This document shows positions 8,554-18,567 of a stretch of DNA of 64,000 nucleotides, piece after piece (the first letter of the stretch is position 1; each line of letters opens with the position of its first letter). Made by a program: the position numbers and the translations under genes. Under the pieces are notes generated by a model. It did not search any database. It worked only from the letters and a program-made list of their open reading frames with translations, and was not told where the DNA came from. The stretch is from Streptomyces sp. BA2 (lineage in GTDB: Bacteria; Actinomycetota; Actinomycetes; Streptomycetales; Streptomycetaceae), in assembly GCF_009769735.1 (NCBI RefSeq), contig NZ_WSRO01000002.1, positions 4,724,001 through 4,788,000 on the forward strand. The letters run 5' to 3'.

Positions 8554-9834
8554 ATGTCACCGCCCATGCCCTCAGCCGCCAGGAGCCGGACACCCGGGGC
8601 TCCCGGAATCGCCGGGAACTCCGGGATCGCCCGGGACTCCGGGATCGCCGGGGACTCTCCGACCGAACGCTCCGTCCGGCCCGGCCTGCTGCTCGCCGTC
8701 GTGGCGGTCTGCACCGCGGTGACCGCCGCCAACATCTACCTCGCGGCGCCCCTGCTCCCCCTCATGGCCCACGACTTCGGCACCCAGCCGTCCGACCTGG
8801 CCTGGCTCGCCTCGGTGTCCCTTCTCGGGTACGCCGCCGGGCTGCTCTTCTTCGCCCCGCTCGGGGACACGGCGAACCGCCGCCGCCTCGTCGGCATACT
8901 CTCGGCCGGCGCGGCCCTGGCCTTGGCGGCGGCCGCGGTCTGTTCGGGGCCCGTCGCGCTCGCCTGCGCCCTGTTCGTCGCCACGGCGGCGAGCGTCATA
9001 CCCCAGCTCCTGGTGCCGCTGGTCGCCGAGCGCGCGCCCGTCGGCCGCCGTGCCCGGCATGTGGCGGCCGTGATCGCCGGGCTCTTCGCGGGAGTTGTCG
9101 CCGCGCGTGTCCTCGGCGGGCTCGTGGGTCAGGCCCACGGCTGGCGCGTCGTCTTCGTGGGCGCTGCCGTCCTGACACTGGCGCTCGGCCTCGCCACCGC
9201 CGCGCTGCTGCCCGCTGAGGACCGGCCGCGTCACGCGGGCCCGGCCCTCAGCGGTCTCGCCCGCCTGCCCCGGGTCCTGAAGGAGTCACCGGAGCTGCGC
9301 CGTGCCTGCCTGCGCCAGGGCGGGATGTACGGAGCGTGGAGCGCGGTATGGACCTCGCTCGCCCTGCTCCTCACCAGCGGTGCGTACGGCATGTCGACCG
9401 GAGCCGCAGGGCTCTTCGGCCTCCTCGGGCTCTCCGCGACCGCGGTCGCCCCGCTGGCCGGCGGGCTCGTCGACCGGTTCGGGGCGGCGCGGGTCACGGC
9501 GACCGCGTACGTCGGAGCGGCGCTCTGCCTGCCGCTGTTCTGGCTGGGCGGGCGGCAGTTGTGGGCGCTGTGCGCGGCCGGGATCCTGATCCACGCCGCC
9601 CTCGTGGCGAGCCATGTCGCCAACCAGACCCTGGCGCTGACCACCACGAGCCTGCCCGCCACCGCCAACACCGCCTATGTGGTGGCCGGTTTCGCGAGCG
9701 GCGCGGGGGCCTCGGCCCTGGCAGGTACGGCCTTCACCCACTGGGGCTGGGGCGGGGTCTGCGCCATCGCGACGGCCTGGCTCGCCCTGGGCTGGGCCAC
9801 GGCGATACGCCGCTCCGGCGGGGGAGCGGCGTAA
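8554..9834 (+). CDS. MFS transporter (drug/arabinose efflux type)
   Basis: 426 residues with about 12 hydrophobic segments from residue ~50 on. The loop between helices 2 and 3 reads FFAPLGDTANRRRLV, matching the major-facilitator signature GxLaDrxGrrr. It should act in the cytoplasmic membrane as a proton-coupled exporter. The first ~45 residues are soluble and contain a repeated Gly-Ile-Ala-Xaa-Asp/Asn-Ser-Gly pattern encoded by imperfect repeats (8600-8655). ATG 8554 has AAGGAG 10 bases upstream. It is divergent from, and probably repressed by, the TetR gene at 7791-8366. The substrate is not evident. Confidence 0.88.
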   Translation: MSPPMPSAARSRTPGAPGIAGNSGIARDSGIAGDSPTERSVRPGLLLAVVAVCTAVTAANIYLAAPLLPLMAHDFGTQPSDLAWLASVSLLGYAAGLLFFAPLGDTANRRRLVGILSAGAALALAAAAVCSGPVALACALFVATAASVIPQLLVPLVAERAPVGRRARHVAAVIAGLFAGVVAARVLGGLVGQAHGWRVVFVGAAVLTLALGLATAALLPAEDRPRHAGPALSGLARLPRVLKESPELRRACLRQGGMYGAWSAVWTSLALLLTSGAYGMSTGAAGLFGLLGLSATAVAPLAGGLVDRFGAARVTATAYVGAALCLPLFWLGGRQLWALCAAGILIHAALVASHVANQTLALTTTSLPATANTAYVVAGFASGAGASALAGTAFTHWGWGGVCAIATAWLALGWATAIRRSGGGAA

Positions 9835-9866
9835 CACCGAGTGAGTGCTGGGAGGGAGGGCGGCCG

Positions 9867-11516
<1,650 letters not shown>

Positions 11517-11668
11517 GGCGTCCTCCCGGTGGGCGCGCGGCATTCATCCGGGGCGGCTCCCGAATGACCTACCTGGCAGTAGGGCTCGCCAGATTCTTGC
11601 CGCATACCGCACGGTATGTCACTAGGTCGGGAGAAGAAAGGTCCGGCAGAGCTGCGACGATCACCGAA

Positions 11669-11747
11669 CTGTCCGGGCTGTCACCGGGCTGTCCGGGCCA
11701 TCACCGGGCTGTCCGGCCCATCACCGGGCTGCCTGGGCCATCACCGG
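11669..11747. repeat. Four 20-bp tandem repeats reaching into a stop codon
   Basis: The unit CTGTCCGGGCCATCACCGGG recurs at 11669, 11689, 11709 and 11729 with few changes. The last copy contains the stop codon of the minus-strand sigma factor gene (11741-11743). Confidence 0.8.
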
Positions 11748-12304
11748 ACCGGTGTGAGCTCCGGGTCCTCGCGCAGCTTGCCCAGCGCACGCGACACCGC
11801 GCTCTTGACGGTGCCGATGGACACCCCGAGCACCTCGGCCGTCTGGGCCTCGCTGAGATCCTCGTAGTACCGCAGGACGACCATCGCCCGCTGCCGGGCG
11901 GGCAGCTTCATGATCGCGCGCCACATCGCGTCCCTGAGCACCTGCTGCTCGGCCGGGTCCGCGACCGGCGCCACCTCGGGCTCGGGCAGCTCGTCACACG
12001 CGAACTCGTCGACCTTGCGCTTGCGCCACTGCGAGGTCCGGGTGTTCAGCAGGGCCCGGCGCACATAGCCGTCGAGGGCCCGATGGTCCTCGATCCGGTC
12101 CCACGCGACATAGGTTTTGGTGAGGGCGGTCTGCAGCAGATCCTCGGCATCGCTCGGATTCGCGGTCAGCGAGCGCGCGGTGCGCAGCAACACGGGCTGA
12201 CGTGCCCGTACGTACGACGCGAACGACGGATACGCCGAAGGACTCGCTGTCCGCGTCGCGGCCTTCGATGCGCTGGTGCACATGGGCACCATGGATACGG
12301 TCAT
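11741..12304 (-). CDS. SigE-family ECF RNA polymerase sigma factor
   Basis: 187 residues. Region 2 reads YVRARQPVLLRTARSLTANP-DAEDLLQTALTKTYVAWDRI and region 4 reads LPARQRAMVVLRYYEDLSEA followed by VLGVSIGTVKSAVSRAL, the recognition helix. This is the SigE subfamily of ECF sigma factors common in streptomycetes, many of which pair with a secreted or membrane partner. No anti-sigma gene is adjacent. Several in-frame ATGs exist near the start; 12304 is the longest and has GGAG close upstream. The regulon is unknown. Confidence 0.88.
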   Translation of the reverse strand: MTVSMVPMCTSASKAATRTASPSAYPSFASYVRARQPVLLRTARSLTANPSDAEDLLQTALTKTYVAWDRIEDHRALDGYVRRALLNTRTSQWRKRKVDEFACDELPEPEVAPVADPAEQQVLRDAMWRAIMKLPARQRAMVVLRYYEDLSEAQTAEVLGVSIGTVKSAVSRALGKLREDPELTPVR

Positions 12305-12477
12305 GGCTCCACGCTAGAAGCGCCCCCTACTTCAGCGGATCGGCCGCAGGTCCCGAAGCGGTGTCCGCCTCAGGTTGTACGCGGGGTGGTAGCCCCACCT
12401 CCTGAAGGTGGAGGAGGCGGAGCACACCCCTGAGGGTTCATCCCTGAGAAGGCGGCGAAAGGCGCCGCGCTCCCCGC

Positions 12478-13407
12478 CTAGCGGACCCGGGCAACCGGCG
12501 CGTGCACGAGGTTCCGGTCGATCTTGATCGTGCGCCCGCCGTGCCGCTCCGTGACGTTCCCCGCGTACTGGTGAATGCGCCGCTCAGGGCTCCACGCGTC
12601 GCGCCGAAGGACCGGCTCGCGGTACAGGTGCGGCCGCACGCGCCAGCGCGCGAACCACATCACCGACGGCAGATCCCGCACCCCCGCCCGCCGCGCCGTC
12701 TCCATGTGCCGTACGCCGGAGTTCGCACTGCTGTAGAACCCCGGCACGTACCCGAACCTGCGCACCTCACGGTTCCAGGCCCGCACGAAGGCCAGGGTGC
12801 CGTGCGCGCACCACTTTTCCCGGTAGGTGTACGCCTCCATGTCCAGATAGAGCGGGCTGAGCCGCTGCATCCCGAGTGCCCTGGCCTTCCGTACCGCGTC
12901 ACGCCCCTCCAGTGTTCCCTGCCGCACGGGGTACCGCCCCATGCGCACGTGCTTCTTGTGCTTCGCGACGACGCAGGGCGACTGCGACCCGACGTACACC
13001 GGCAGCACCTTCCACCCCTGCCCCCGCACCGTGCGCATCCAACTGCGGCTCAGCTGCGGCTGGCGCTTGCACGCCCGGCCGCGGCCCGCGTAGTAGATGC
13101 CCACCGCTCCGTAGTTGGAGGTCTTCCAGCGGCGCATCGTGTCGGCGGACGGCGCGAGGCAGGTGTCGAAGGCCCGGCCGCGGTAGACCGAGACCCCCGC
13201 CGGCCACCCGGCCGCACGACCCCCCGCCGCGGCCGCACGTCCTTCGGGCCCGGCCGCGCGACCCGAGGCGTCGGGTCCGCGACCCGTGTCGGGTCCGCGA
13301 ACCGCGGCCTCGGGTCTGCTCACGGCGCCGGTCGGCGGCGCGCCCACGGCCGTGGCAGTAAGGGCGACGGCAAGGACAAGTCCCATCATCAGCTTTCGGC
13401 AGCGCAT
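12478..13407 (-). CDS. Secreted DUF1906 (Rv2525c-like glycoside-hydrolase-fold) protein
   Basis: 309 residues. A signal peptide (MRCRKLMMGLVLAVALTATA, then VGAPPTGAV) precedes a Gly/Arg/Ala-rich linker to residue ~70 and a TIM-barrel-like domain: GRAFDTCLAPS (substrate-site Asp), VGIYYAGRGRAC, LPVYVGSQSPC, SPLYLDMEAY (Asp and Glu where GH25-like enzymes keep catalytic acids), YVPGFYSSANSG, MWFARW and IHQYAGN. Such proteins are secreted and thought to act on the cell wall; enzymatic activity is unproven. It is monocistronic, downstream of the Ltp operon and reading in the same direction. Confidence 0.8.
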   Translation of the reverse strand: MRCRKLMMGLVLAVALTATAVGAPPTGAVSRPEAAVRGPDTGRGPDASGRAAGPEGRAAAAGGRAAGWPAGVSVYRGRAFDTCLAPSADTMRRWKTSNYGAVGIYYAGRGRACKRQPQLSRSWMRTVRGQGWKVLPVYVGSQSPCVVAKHKKHVRMGRYPVRQGTLEGRDAVRKARALGMQRLSPLYLDMEAYTYREKWCAHGTLAFVRAWNREVRRFGYVPGFYSSANSGVRHMETARRAGVRDLPSVMWFARWRVRPHLYREPVLRRDAWSPERRIHQYAGNVTERHGGRTIKIDRNLVHAPVARVR

Positions 13408-13459
13408 ACGCCGAGTGAACGGCCCGGGGCCCCCGCCGTGCCGGGGACACGCGCCGCGT

Positions 13460-14626
13460 TCAGCCGTCCGCCGCGAGAATCAACCCCGATGTGGGCACAC
13501 CGGTGCCCGCGGTGACCAGTGTGCGCGCCGCGCCGGGTATCTGGTTCACGGACGTGCCGCGCACCTGTCGGACCGCCTCCGCTATGCCGTTCATCCCGTG
13601 CAGATACGCCTCCCCGAGCTGCCCTCCGTGGGTGTTCAGCGGCAGCATCTCCTCGGCCACGAAGTCCGCCGCCTCACCCGGCCCGCAGAAGCCGAACTCC
13701 TCCAGCTGCATCAGCACGAACGGAGTGAAGTGGTCGTAGAGAATGCCCACGTCGATGTCGTCGGGCGCGAGACCGGAGCTGCGCCACAACTGCCGGGCCA
13801 CCACGCTCATTTCCGGCAGCCCGCTCAGGTCGTCGCGGTAGAAGCTGGTCATCTGCTCCTGCGCGCGGCCCGACCCCTGGGCCGCCGCCGTGATCACCGC
13901 CGGTGGCTTCGGCAGATCCCGGGCCCGCTCCGCGCTCGTCACGACGATCGCCTGCCCGCCGTCGGTCTCCTGGCAGCAGTCCAGGAGCCGCAGCGGCTCG
14001 ACGATCCAGCGCGAGGCGGCGTGCTCGGCGAGCGTGATCGGTTTTCCGTGGAAATAGGCCGCCGGGTTGGTCGCCGCGTACTTCCGGTCGGTGACCGCCA
14101 CATGGCCGAAGGCGTCGGGGGTGAGGCCGTAGGTGTGCAGATAGCGCTGGGCCGCCATCGCCACCCAGGACGCGGGGGTCAGCAATCCGAACGGCAGGGA
14201 CCAGCCGAGCGCCGCGCCCTCCGCCGACGGCTCCCGGTGCTGCACGCCCGAACCGAACCGCCGCCCCGAGCGCTCGTTGAACGCGCGATAGCAGACGACG
14301 ACCTCCGCCACTCCGCTCGCCACCGCGAGCGCGGCCTGCTGGACGGTCGCGCAGGCCGCGCCTCCGCCGTAGTGGACGCGCGAGAAGAACGACAGCTCCC
14401 CGATCCCGGCCGCCTGCGCGACGGTGATCTCCGGGTTCGTGTCCATGGTGAACGTGACCATGCCGTCGACGTCTGCGGGGCTCAGCCCGGCGTCGTCGAG
14501 CGCGAGCCCCACCGCCTCCACGGCGAGCCTGAGCTCGCTGCGCCCCGAGTCCTTGGAGAACTCGGTGGCCCCGATCCCGACGACAGCGGCCTTCCCGCCG
14601 AGGAGGTCGCGTGTGCGTACGCTCAT
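13460..14626 (-). CDS. Ltp2-like lipid-transfer protein / thiolase-fold aldolase
   Basis: 388 residues of the thiolase superfamily: AAVVGIGATEFSKDSG at the N-terminus, HYGGGAACATVQQAALAV around the position of the nucleophilic Cys, and GLAPDDIDVGILYDHF near the middle. It matches SCP-x/Ltp2 proteins, which in the actinobacterial igr pathway cleave the 17-hydroxy C3 side-chain CoA by a retro-aldol reaction and need the OB-fold (DUF35) domain of ChsH2 as partner. Such a partner is encoded in this operon at 16219-17127. It is the last gene, overlapping the MaoC gene by ATGA (14623-14626), so the two are translationally coupled. Confidence 0.85.
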   Translation of the reverse strand: MSVRTRDLLGGKAAVVGIGATEFSKDSGRSELRLAVEAVGLALDDAGLSPADVDGMVTFTMDTNPEITVAQAAGIGELSFFSRVHYGGGAACATVQQAALAVASGVAEVVVCYRAFNERSGRRFGSGVQHREPSAEGAALGWSLPFGLLTPASWVAMAAQRYLHTYGLTPDAFGHVAVTDRKYAATNPAAYFHGKPITLAEHAASRWIVEPLRLLDCCQETDGGQAIVVTSAERARDLPKPPAVITAAAQGSGRAQEQMTSFYRDDLSGLPEMSVVARQLWRSSGLAPDDIDVGILYDHFTPFVLMQLEEFGFCGPGEAADFVAEEMLPLNTHGGQLGEAYLHGMNGIAEAVRQVRGTSVNQIPGAARTLVTAGTGVPTSGLILAADG

Positions 14627-15141
14627 GCCGCACCCCCTGCCGACGCCCCGCCCGGGACCGCCGCGCCCGGGACCGTCCCGCGCTGGACGGTGACCGTGAC
14701 CGTGCCGGTGACGTGCTTGCCGATGCCGTTGGCCCCGACGACCTTGACCGTGGCCGTATCGCCCTCGACCCGCTCCACTGAACCGGTCAACACCATCGTG
14801 TCCCCGGGGTAATTGGGCGCCCCCAGCCGGATCGCCACCTTGTGGAGGATCGCCGCGGAACCGAAGTGGTCCGTGACATACCGTCCGACCAGGCCGTTCG
14901 TGGTCAAGATGTTCATGAAGATGTCAGGGGAGCCCTTCTCCTTGGCCGCCGCCGCGTCGTGGTGCACGTCCTGGTAGTCCCGCGAGGCGATCGCACCGGA
15001 GACGATCAGCGTCCGGGTGACCGGGATGGTGAGCTCCGGCAGCTCGTCACCGACCCTCACACCGCCCTCTTCTCCTGCGGCATACCGTCTCCCCCTCCCC
15101 GTCACGCCGTCTCCTCCTACAGCACCCTGTCCCCCCGTCAT
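14623..15141 (-). CDS. MaoC-family enoyl-CoA hydratase subunit (ChsH1-like)
   Basis: 172 residues with one hot-dog fold: LTIPVTRTLIVSGAIASRDYQDVHHDAAAAKEKG contains the MaoC hydratase motif (D and H of RDYQDVHHD), followed by FMNILTTNGLVGRYV. In M. tuberculosis ChsH1 pairs with ChsH2 to hydrate the enoyl-CoA side chain. ATG at 15141 overlaps the stop of the upstream dehydrogenase by ATGA; a GTG ~11 codons downstream is possible. It also overlaps the downstream Ltp2-like gene by ATGA. The N-terminal ~30 residues are Gly/Arg-rich and probably disordered. Confidence 0.82.
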   Translation of the reverse strand: MTGGQGAVGGDGVTGRGRRYAAGEEGGVRVGDELPELTIPVTRTLIVSGAIASRDYQDVHHDAAAAKEKGSPDIFMNILTTNGLVGRYVTDHFGSAAILHKVAIRLGAPNYPGDTMVLTGSVERVEGDTATVKVVGANGIGKHVTGTVTVTVQRGTVPGAAVPGGASAGGAA

Positions 15142-16217
15142 GCCGCCCCCTCGTGCGTGCTCCGTGCGATCAAGTCGCCCATTTCCTCCAGGACTTCGCT
15201 CCCGCACCCCAGATACGCGTCCAGCTGCCGTCCCCACAGGAAGTGCCGGTGCACGGGATGGTCGAGGTCGGCTCCCATACCGCCGTGCAGATGCTGGCCC
15301 GCGTGCACGACGCGCTTTCCACCCTCCGACGCCCACCACGCGGCGGTCAGCGCATGCGTGCCGTACGGCAGGCCGACGTCGCGCCGCCAGGCCGCCTCGT
15401 ACGCCGTGACCCGCATCGCCTCGGTGTCCATATGGGCGTCGGCCGCCCGGAGTTGAACCCCTTGCTTGGCCGCGAGAGGCCGGCCGAACTGCTCCCGTTC
15501 GTTCGTGTGCGCCACCGCGCGGGCCAAAGATCCCGCGCACACTCCGGCCTGCAGTCCGGCGAAGGCCGTCCGCGCGCTCGCCAGGACGTCCTCGTATGCC
15601 CCTTCCCCTCCGATCCGCTCCCCGGGAGTCCCGTCCAGGACCAGCCGCCCCGCCGCCCAGGGCGCGGTCAGCTCCACGGGCTCCGATTCCGCGTCGGCCA
15701 CCCGCACTCTCCACAGGCTGTGGCCGCCCCGCGGCGCCGGGTCGCGCACCGCCACCAGGACCTCCGTGGCATCTCGCAGCCACGGCACCCATGGCACGAC
15801 CCCGGTCAGCTTCGCGGCAGTCGCACCGCCCGGGGCTCCCTCCCCGGAGGCCACCACGCCGCCCCGCGCCGGAAAAGCTCCCGTCGCGACCGCCGTGCCG
15901 TCCCGCAGCCCCGGCAGCAGACGCCCCCGCTGCTCCTCCGTGCCATGCGCCGCTACCGCGAGCAGCCCGAAGACACAGCTCGCCGCGAACGGCACCTGTG
16001 CCGTCGTCCTCCCCTGCTCCTCAAGCAGCAGCACGAGGCCGAGCAACCCGACCTCCTCCACCGCACCCGGCAGCCCCGCGGCGCACAGCGCCTTCCACAG
16101 CTCGGCGTCCGATGCTGTGCCCGCCGCCGTGAGCCGCTCGGGAGTAGCCAGGTCTCCGAAGATCTCTCCGGCAAGGTCCCGTGCGGCGGCCTGCTCCTCC
16201 GTGGGTGTGAAGTCCAT
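15138..16217 (-). CDS. Acyl-CoA dehydrogenase (ChsE1-type subunit)
   Basis: 359 residues. The N-terminal helical domain (DFTPTEEQAAARDLAGEIF) and C-terminal domain (AGVCAGSLARAVAHTNEREQFGRPLAAKQGVQ) are clear, but the middle FAD/substrate motifs are weaker than in classical enzymes. That matches the smaller partner in alpha2beta2 side-chain dehydrogenases such as ChsE1-ChsE2. ATG 16217 starts one base after the stop of the upstream MaoC/OB gene (TGACATG). With the dehydrogenase at 17124-18368 it probably forms one heteromeric enzyme that introduces the side-chain double bond. Confidence 0.82.
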   Translation of the reverse strand: MDFTPTEEQAAARDLAGEIFGDLATPERLTAAGTASDAELWKALCAAGLPGAVEEVGLLGLVLLLEEQGRTTAQVPFAASCVFGLLAVAAHGTEEQRGRLLPGLRDGTAVATGAFPARGGVVASGEGAPGGATAAKLTGVVPWVPWLRDATEVLVAVRDPAPRGGHSLWRVRVADAESEPVELTAPWAAGRLVLDGTPGERIGGEGAYEDVLASARTAFAGLQAGVCAGSLARAVAHTNEREQFGRPLAAKQGVQLRAADAHMDTEAMRVTAYEAAWRRDVGLPYGTHALTAAWWASEGGKRVVHAGQHLHGGMGADLDHPVHRHFLWGRQLDAYLGCGSEVLEEMGDLIARSTHEGAA

Positions 16218-16218
16218 G

Positions 16219-17127
16219 TCAGACCCCGCCCCCCGCCATGCTCTCGACGGCCCGGAACACCGGGAGCTCCAACTCCTTGTCCACCTGCTGGAATTCGAGC
16301 CGCACCGGCTGCCCGATCCGCACCTTGTCGCTGGGCACGCCCACCACATTGCTGACCATGCGCACGCCCTCCGCCAGGTCGATGAGCCCGACGGCGTACG
16401 GGGGATCGAAGGCGGGGAAGGGCGGGTGGTGCATGACGACGTACGAGTAGACCGTGCCCTCGCCGCTCGCCTCGACCGTGTCCCACACGAGCGCACCGCA
16501 TGCATTGCAGCCGGGCAGCCAGGGGAAGCGCAGCGTCTGGCAGCCGCCGCAGCGCTGGATCAGGAGCTGGTGGCGGGCCACGCCTTCCCAGAATCCCGCG
16601 TTGTCCCGATTGATCACCGGGCGGGGCCGCTTGCCCTGGGGTTTTCGCTGCGCGGGTGCGTACTTCAGGATTCGGAAGCGGTGGGTCCCCGCGGGCTCGC
16701 CGTCCGCTCTGATGTCCATCCGGGTCGTGACGAAATGGCCCGTGCCCAGCTTGGTCGTCTTGCGCTCCGACACCGACTCGATGACCGCGTCGAAGGTGAT
16801 CTCGTCCCCCGGCCGCAGCGCCCGCAGATACTCCTGCTCGCAGTCCGTGGCCACGACCGAGGTGTACCCCGCGCCGTCCAGGAGCGCGAACAACTCGTCG
16901 TACGCCGCCGAACGCCCTTGGTGTCCGGAGAGCCCGCCCATCGTCCAGGCCTGGAGCATGGTCGGCGGAGCGATCGGGTCCGCCCCCGCATAGGCCGAGT
17001 TCGTGTCGCCCATGGCCTCGCACCAGTGCCGGATCATCGGCTCGTTGACCGGGTCCTTGCCCACGCCCGACGTGGCGGCCGCCCGCCCCTCGAACGCCTT
17101 CAGCGTCTCGTACGAAAGATCGGTCAC
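16219..17127 (-). CDS. Bifunctional MaoC hydratase N-domain / OB-fold (DUF35) protein, ChsH2-like
   Basis: 302 residues. A MaoC-like N-domain (~20-165) with APPTMLQAWTMGG and CEQEYLRALRPGDEITF is joined to a C-terminal rubredoxin-like zinc ribbon plus OB fold (~175-295). The ribbon carries C-GGC at QRCGGCQTL and C-NAC at GCNACGAL, four zinc ligands in all. This fusion is diagnostic of ChsH2: its N-domain pairs with ChsH1 for hydration and its DUF35 domain docks the Ltp2 aldolase. It overlaps the upstream dehydrogenase by ATGA (17124-17127). Confidence 0.88.
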   Translation of the reverse strand: MTDLSYETLKAFEGRAAATSGVGKDPVNEPMIRHWCEAMGDTNSAYAGADPIAPPTMLQAWTMGGLSGHQGRSAAYDELFALLDGAGYTSVVATDCEQEYLRALRPGDEITFDAVIESVSERKTTKLGTGHFVTTRMDIRADGEPAGTHRFRILKYAPAQRKPQGKRPRPVINRDNAGFWEGVARHQLLIQRCGGCQTLRFPWLPGCNACGALVWDTVEASGEGTVYSYVVMHHPPFPAFDPPYAVGLIDLAEGVRMVSNVVGVPSDKVRIGQPVRLEFQQVDKELELPVFRAVESMAGGGV

Positions 17128-18368
17128 CGCCGTCCCCTCCGCATCCCGAGGCGCATCGTCGCCACGATCTCCCGCTGCACCTCGCTCACCCCGCCCCCGA
17201 ACGTATTGATCTGTGCCGCCCTGTTCATCCGCTCCAACTCCCCCTCACCGGCCGTGCCGAGCGTCAGGGACCCGGATGAACCGGCCCGGACCAGGCCCGC
17301 CTCGCCCGTGACTTCCTGACATATTCGGTACACCTCCACCGCCGATTCGGTTCCCACGAACTTCACGCCGCTCGCGTCTCCCGGCGCCAGCGCACCCGCC
17401 CCGACATCCCCCACCAAACGCCAGTTGAGCAGGCGCGTTGCCGACAGCCGCGCCTGTGCTTCGGCCAGCCTGGACCGGACCCACGGAGCGTCAATCCGGC
17501 GCTCGCCCGTCACCGGATCGGGCGTACGGGCGAAGGCGAGGGCAGCGGCGTAGAAATCCTCGGCCTGCATGCCGATCGCGGCGAGCGCCACCCGCTCGTG
17601 GTTGAGCTGGTTGGTGATGAGCCCCCAGCCGCCGTTCTCCTCACCGACGAGGTTCGTGGCGGGCACGCGGATTCCGTCGTAGTACGTCGCCGTCGTCGTC
17701 AGACCGCCCACCGTCTCGATCGGCGTCCACGAGAAGCCGGGCGCGTCGGTCGGCACGAGGATGATCGAGATGCCCTGGTGCTTGGGGGCTTCGGGGTCGG
17801 TGCGGCAGGCCAGCCAGATCCAGTCGGCGTTCTGGGCGTTCGACGTGAAGATCTTCTGCCCGTCGATGACCCACGTGCCATCGGACCCCGCAGACCCCTC
17901 AGACCCCTCGGGCCCCGCAGACCCCGCGGGCCTCCCTGACCCCTCGCCCTCGCGCACCGCCCGCGTCCGCAGCGAGGCCAGGTCCGTCCCCGCCGACGGC
18001 TCGCTGTAGCCGATCGCGAAGACGAGGTCACCGCTGAGGATGCGCGGAAGGAAGGTGGCCTTCTGCTCCTCGGTGCCGTACTTCATGAGGGTCGGCCCGA
18101 CGGTGTTCAGGGTGACCATCGATACGGGCGCGCCCGCGCGGTAGGCCTCGTCGAAGAAGACGAACTGTTCGTCGGGCCCGCGCCCCTGCCCGCCGTACTC
18201 GACCGGCCAGCCGAGGCCCAGCATGCCGTCTGCCCCGATGCGCCGCAGCAGCCGGCGCTGCCCCTCCAGGTCGCCCCCTTCGGGCGGACCTGCCGGCATC
18301 AGATCGCGGAAGTAGGCACGCAGTTCGGCGCGCAGCTGCTGTTGGCGCTCGGTGGGGGCGAGGTGCAC
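17124..18368 (-). CDS. Acyl-CoA dehydrogenase (ChsE2-type), first gene of the side-chain operon
   Basis: 414 residues with a full acyl-CoA dehydrogenase layout: GADGMLGLGWPVEYGGQG, FAIGYSEPSAGTDLASLRTRA (FAD/substrate loop), a Gly/Ser insertion (EGSGRPAGSAGPEGSEG), WVIDGQKIFTSNAQ, and a C-terminal QINTFGGGVSEVQREIVATMRLGM segment. GTG at 18368 gives the family-typical start (HLAPTERQQQLRAELRAYF); AGGAG lies ~11 bases upstream. The much longer open frame upstream runs through the operator and is rejected. The substrate is inferred as a steroid or bile-acid side-chain CoA from the operon's company. Confidence 0.87.
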   Translation of the reverse strand: MHLAPTERQQQLRAELRAYFRDLMPAGPPEGGDLEGQRRLLRRIGADGMLGLGWPVEYGGQGRGPDEQFVFFDEAYRAGAPVSMVTLNTVGPTLMKYGTEEQKATFLPRILSGDLVFAIGYSEPSAGTDLASLRTRAVREGEGSGRPAGSAGPEGSEGSAGSDGTWVIDGQKIFTSNAQNADWIWLACRTDPEAPKHQGISIILVPTDAPGFSWTPIETVGGLTTTATYYDGIRVPATNLVGEENGGWGLITNQLNHERVALAAIGMQAEDFYAAALAFARTPDPVTGERRIDAPWVRSRLAEAQARLSATRLLNWRLVGDVGAGALAPGDASGVKFVGTESAVEVYRICQEVTGEAGLVRAGSSGSLTLGTAGEGELERMNRAAQINTFGGGVSEVQREIVATMRLGMRRGRR

Positions 18369-18411
18369 GGCGGCGGCCTCTCCTTCGCGTAAGGGCGTCG
18401 CACCGACATTG

Positions 18412-18434
18412 GTTTCTGACTGTCCGTCAGAAAC
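18412..18434. promoter_or_regulatory. Perfect palindromic operator of the side-chain degradation operon
   Basis: GTTTCTGAC-TGTCC-GTCAGAAAC is a 9-5-9 perfect inverted repeat 44 bases upstream of the first start codon. On the minus strand a TTGACA -35 box (complement of 18443-18448) stands ~17-18 bases from a GACAG-type -10 that falls inside the palindrome. Bound repressor, probably TetR type, would therefore block the polymerase. No cognate regulator gene is adjacent. Confidence 0.75.
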
Positions 18435-18567
18435 TGGCGCGGTGTCAAGAGATCTCCCTCGATGCGGGAGCCGGACGCGCCTGCGCGGCGGTGCAGATGC
18501 ACCGCCGCGCAGAACGTCACACACCCCATCGAGCAGGCCCCAGGAGCTACCCCGGAGGGCCGTCACC

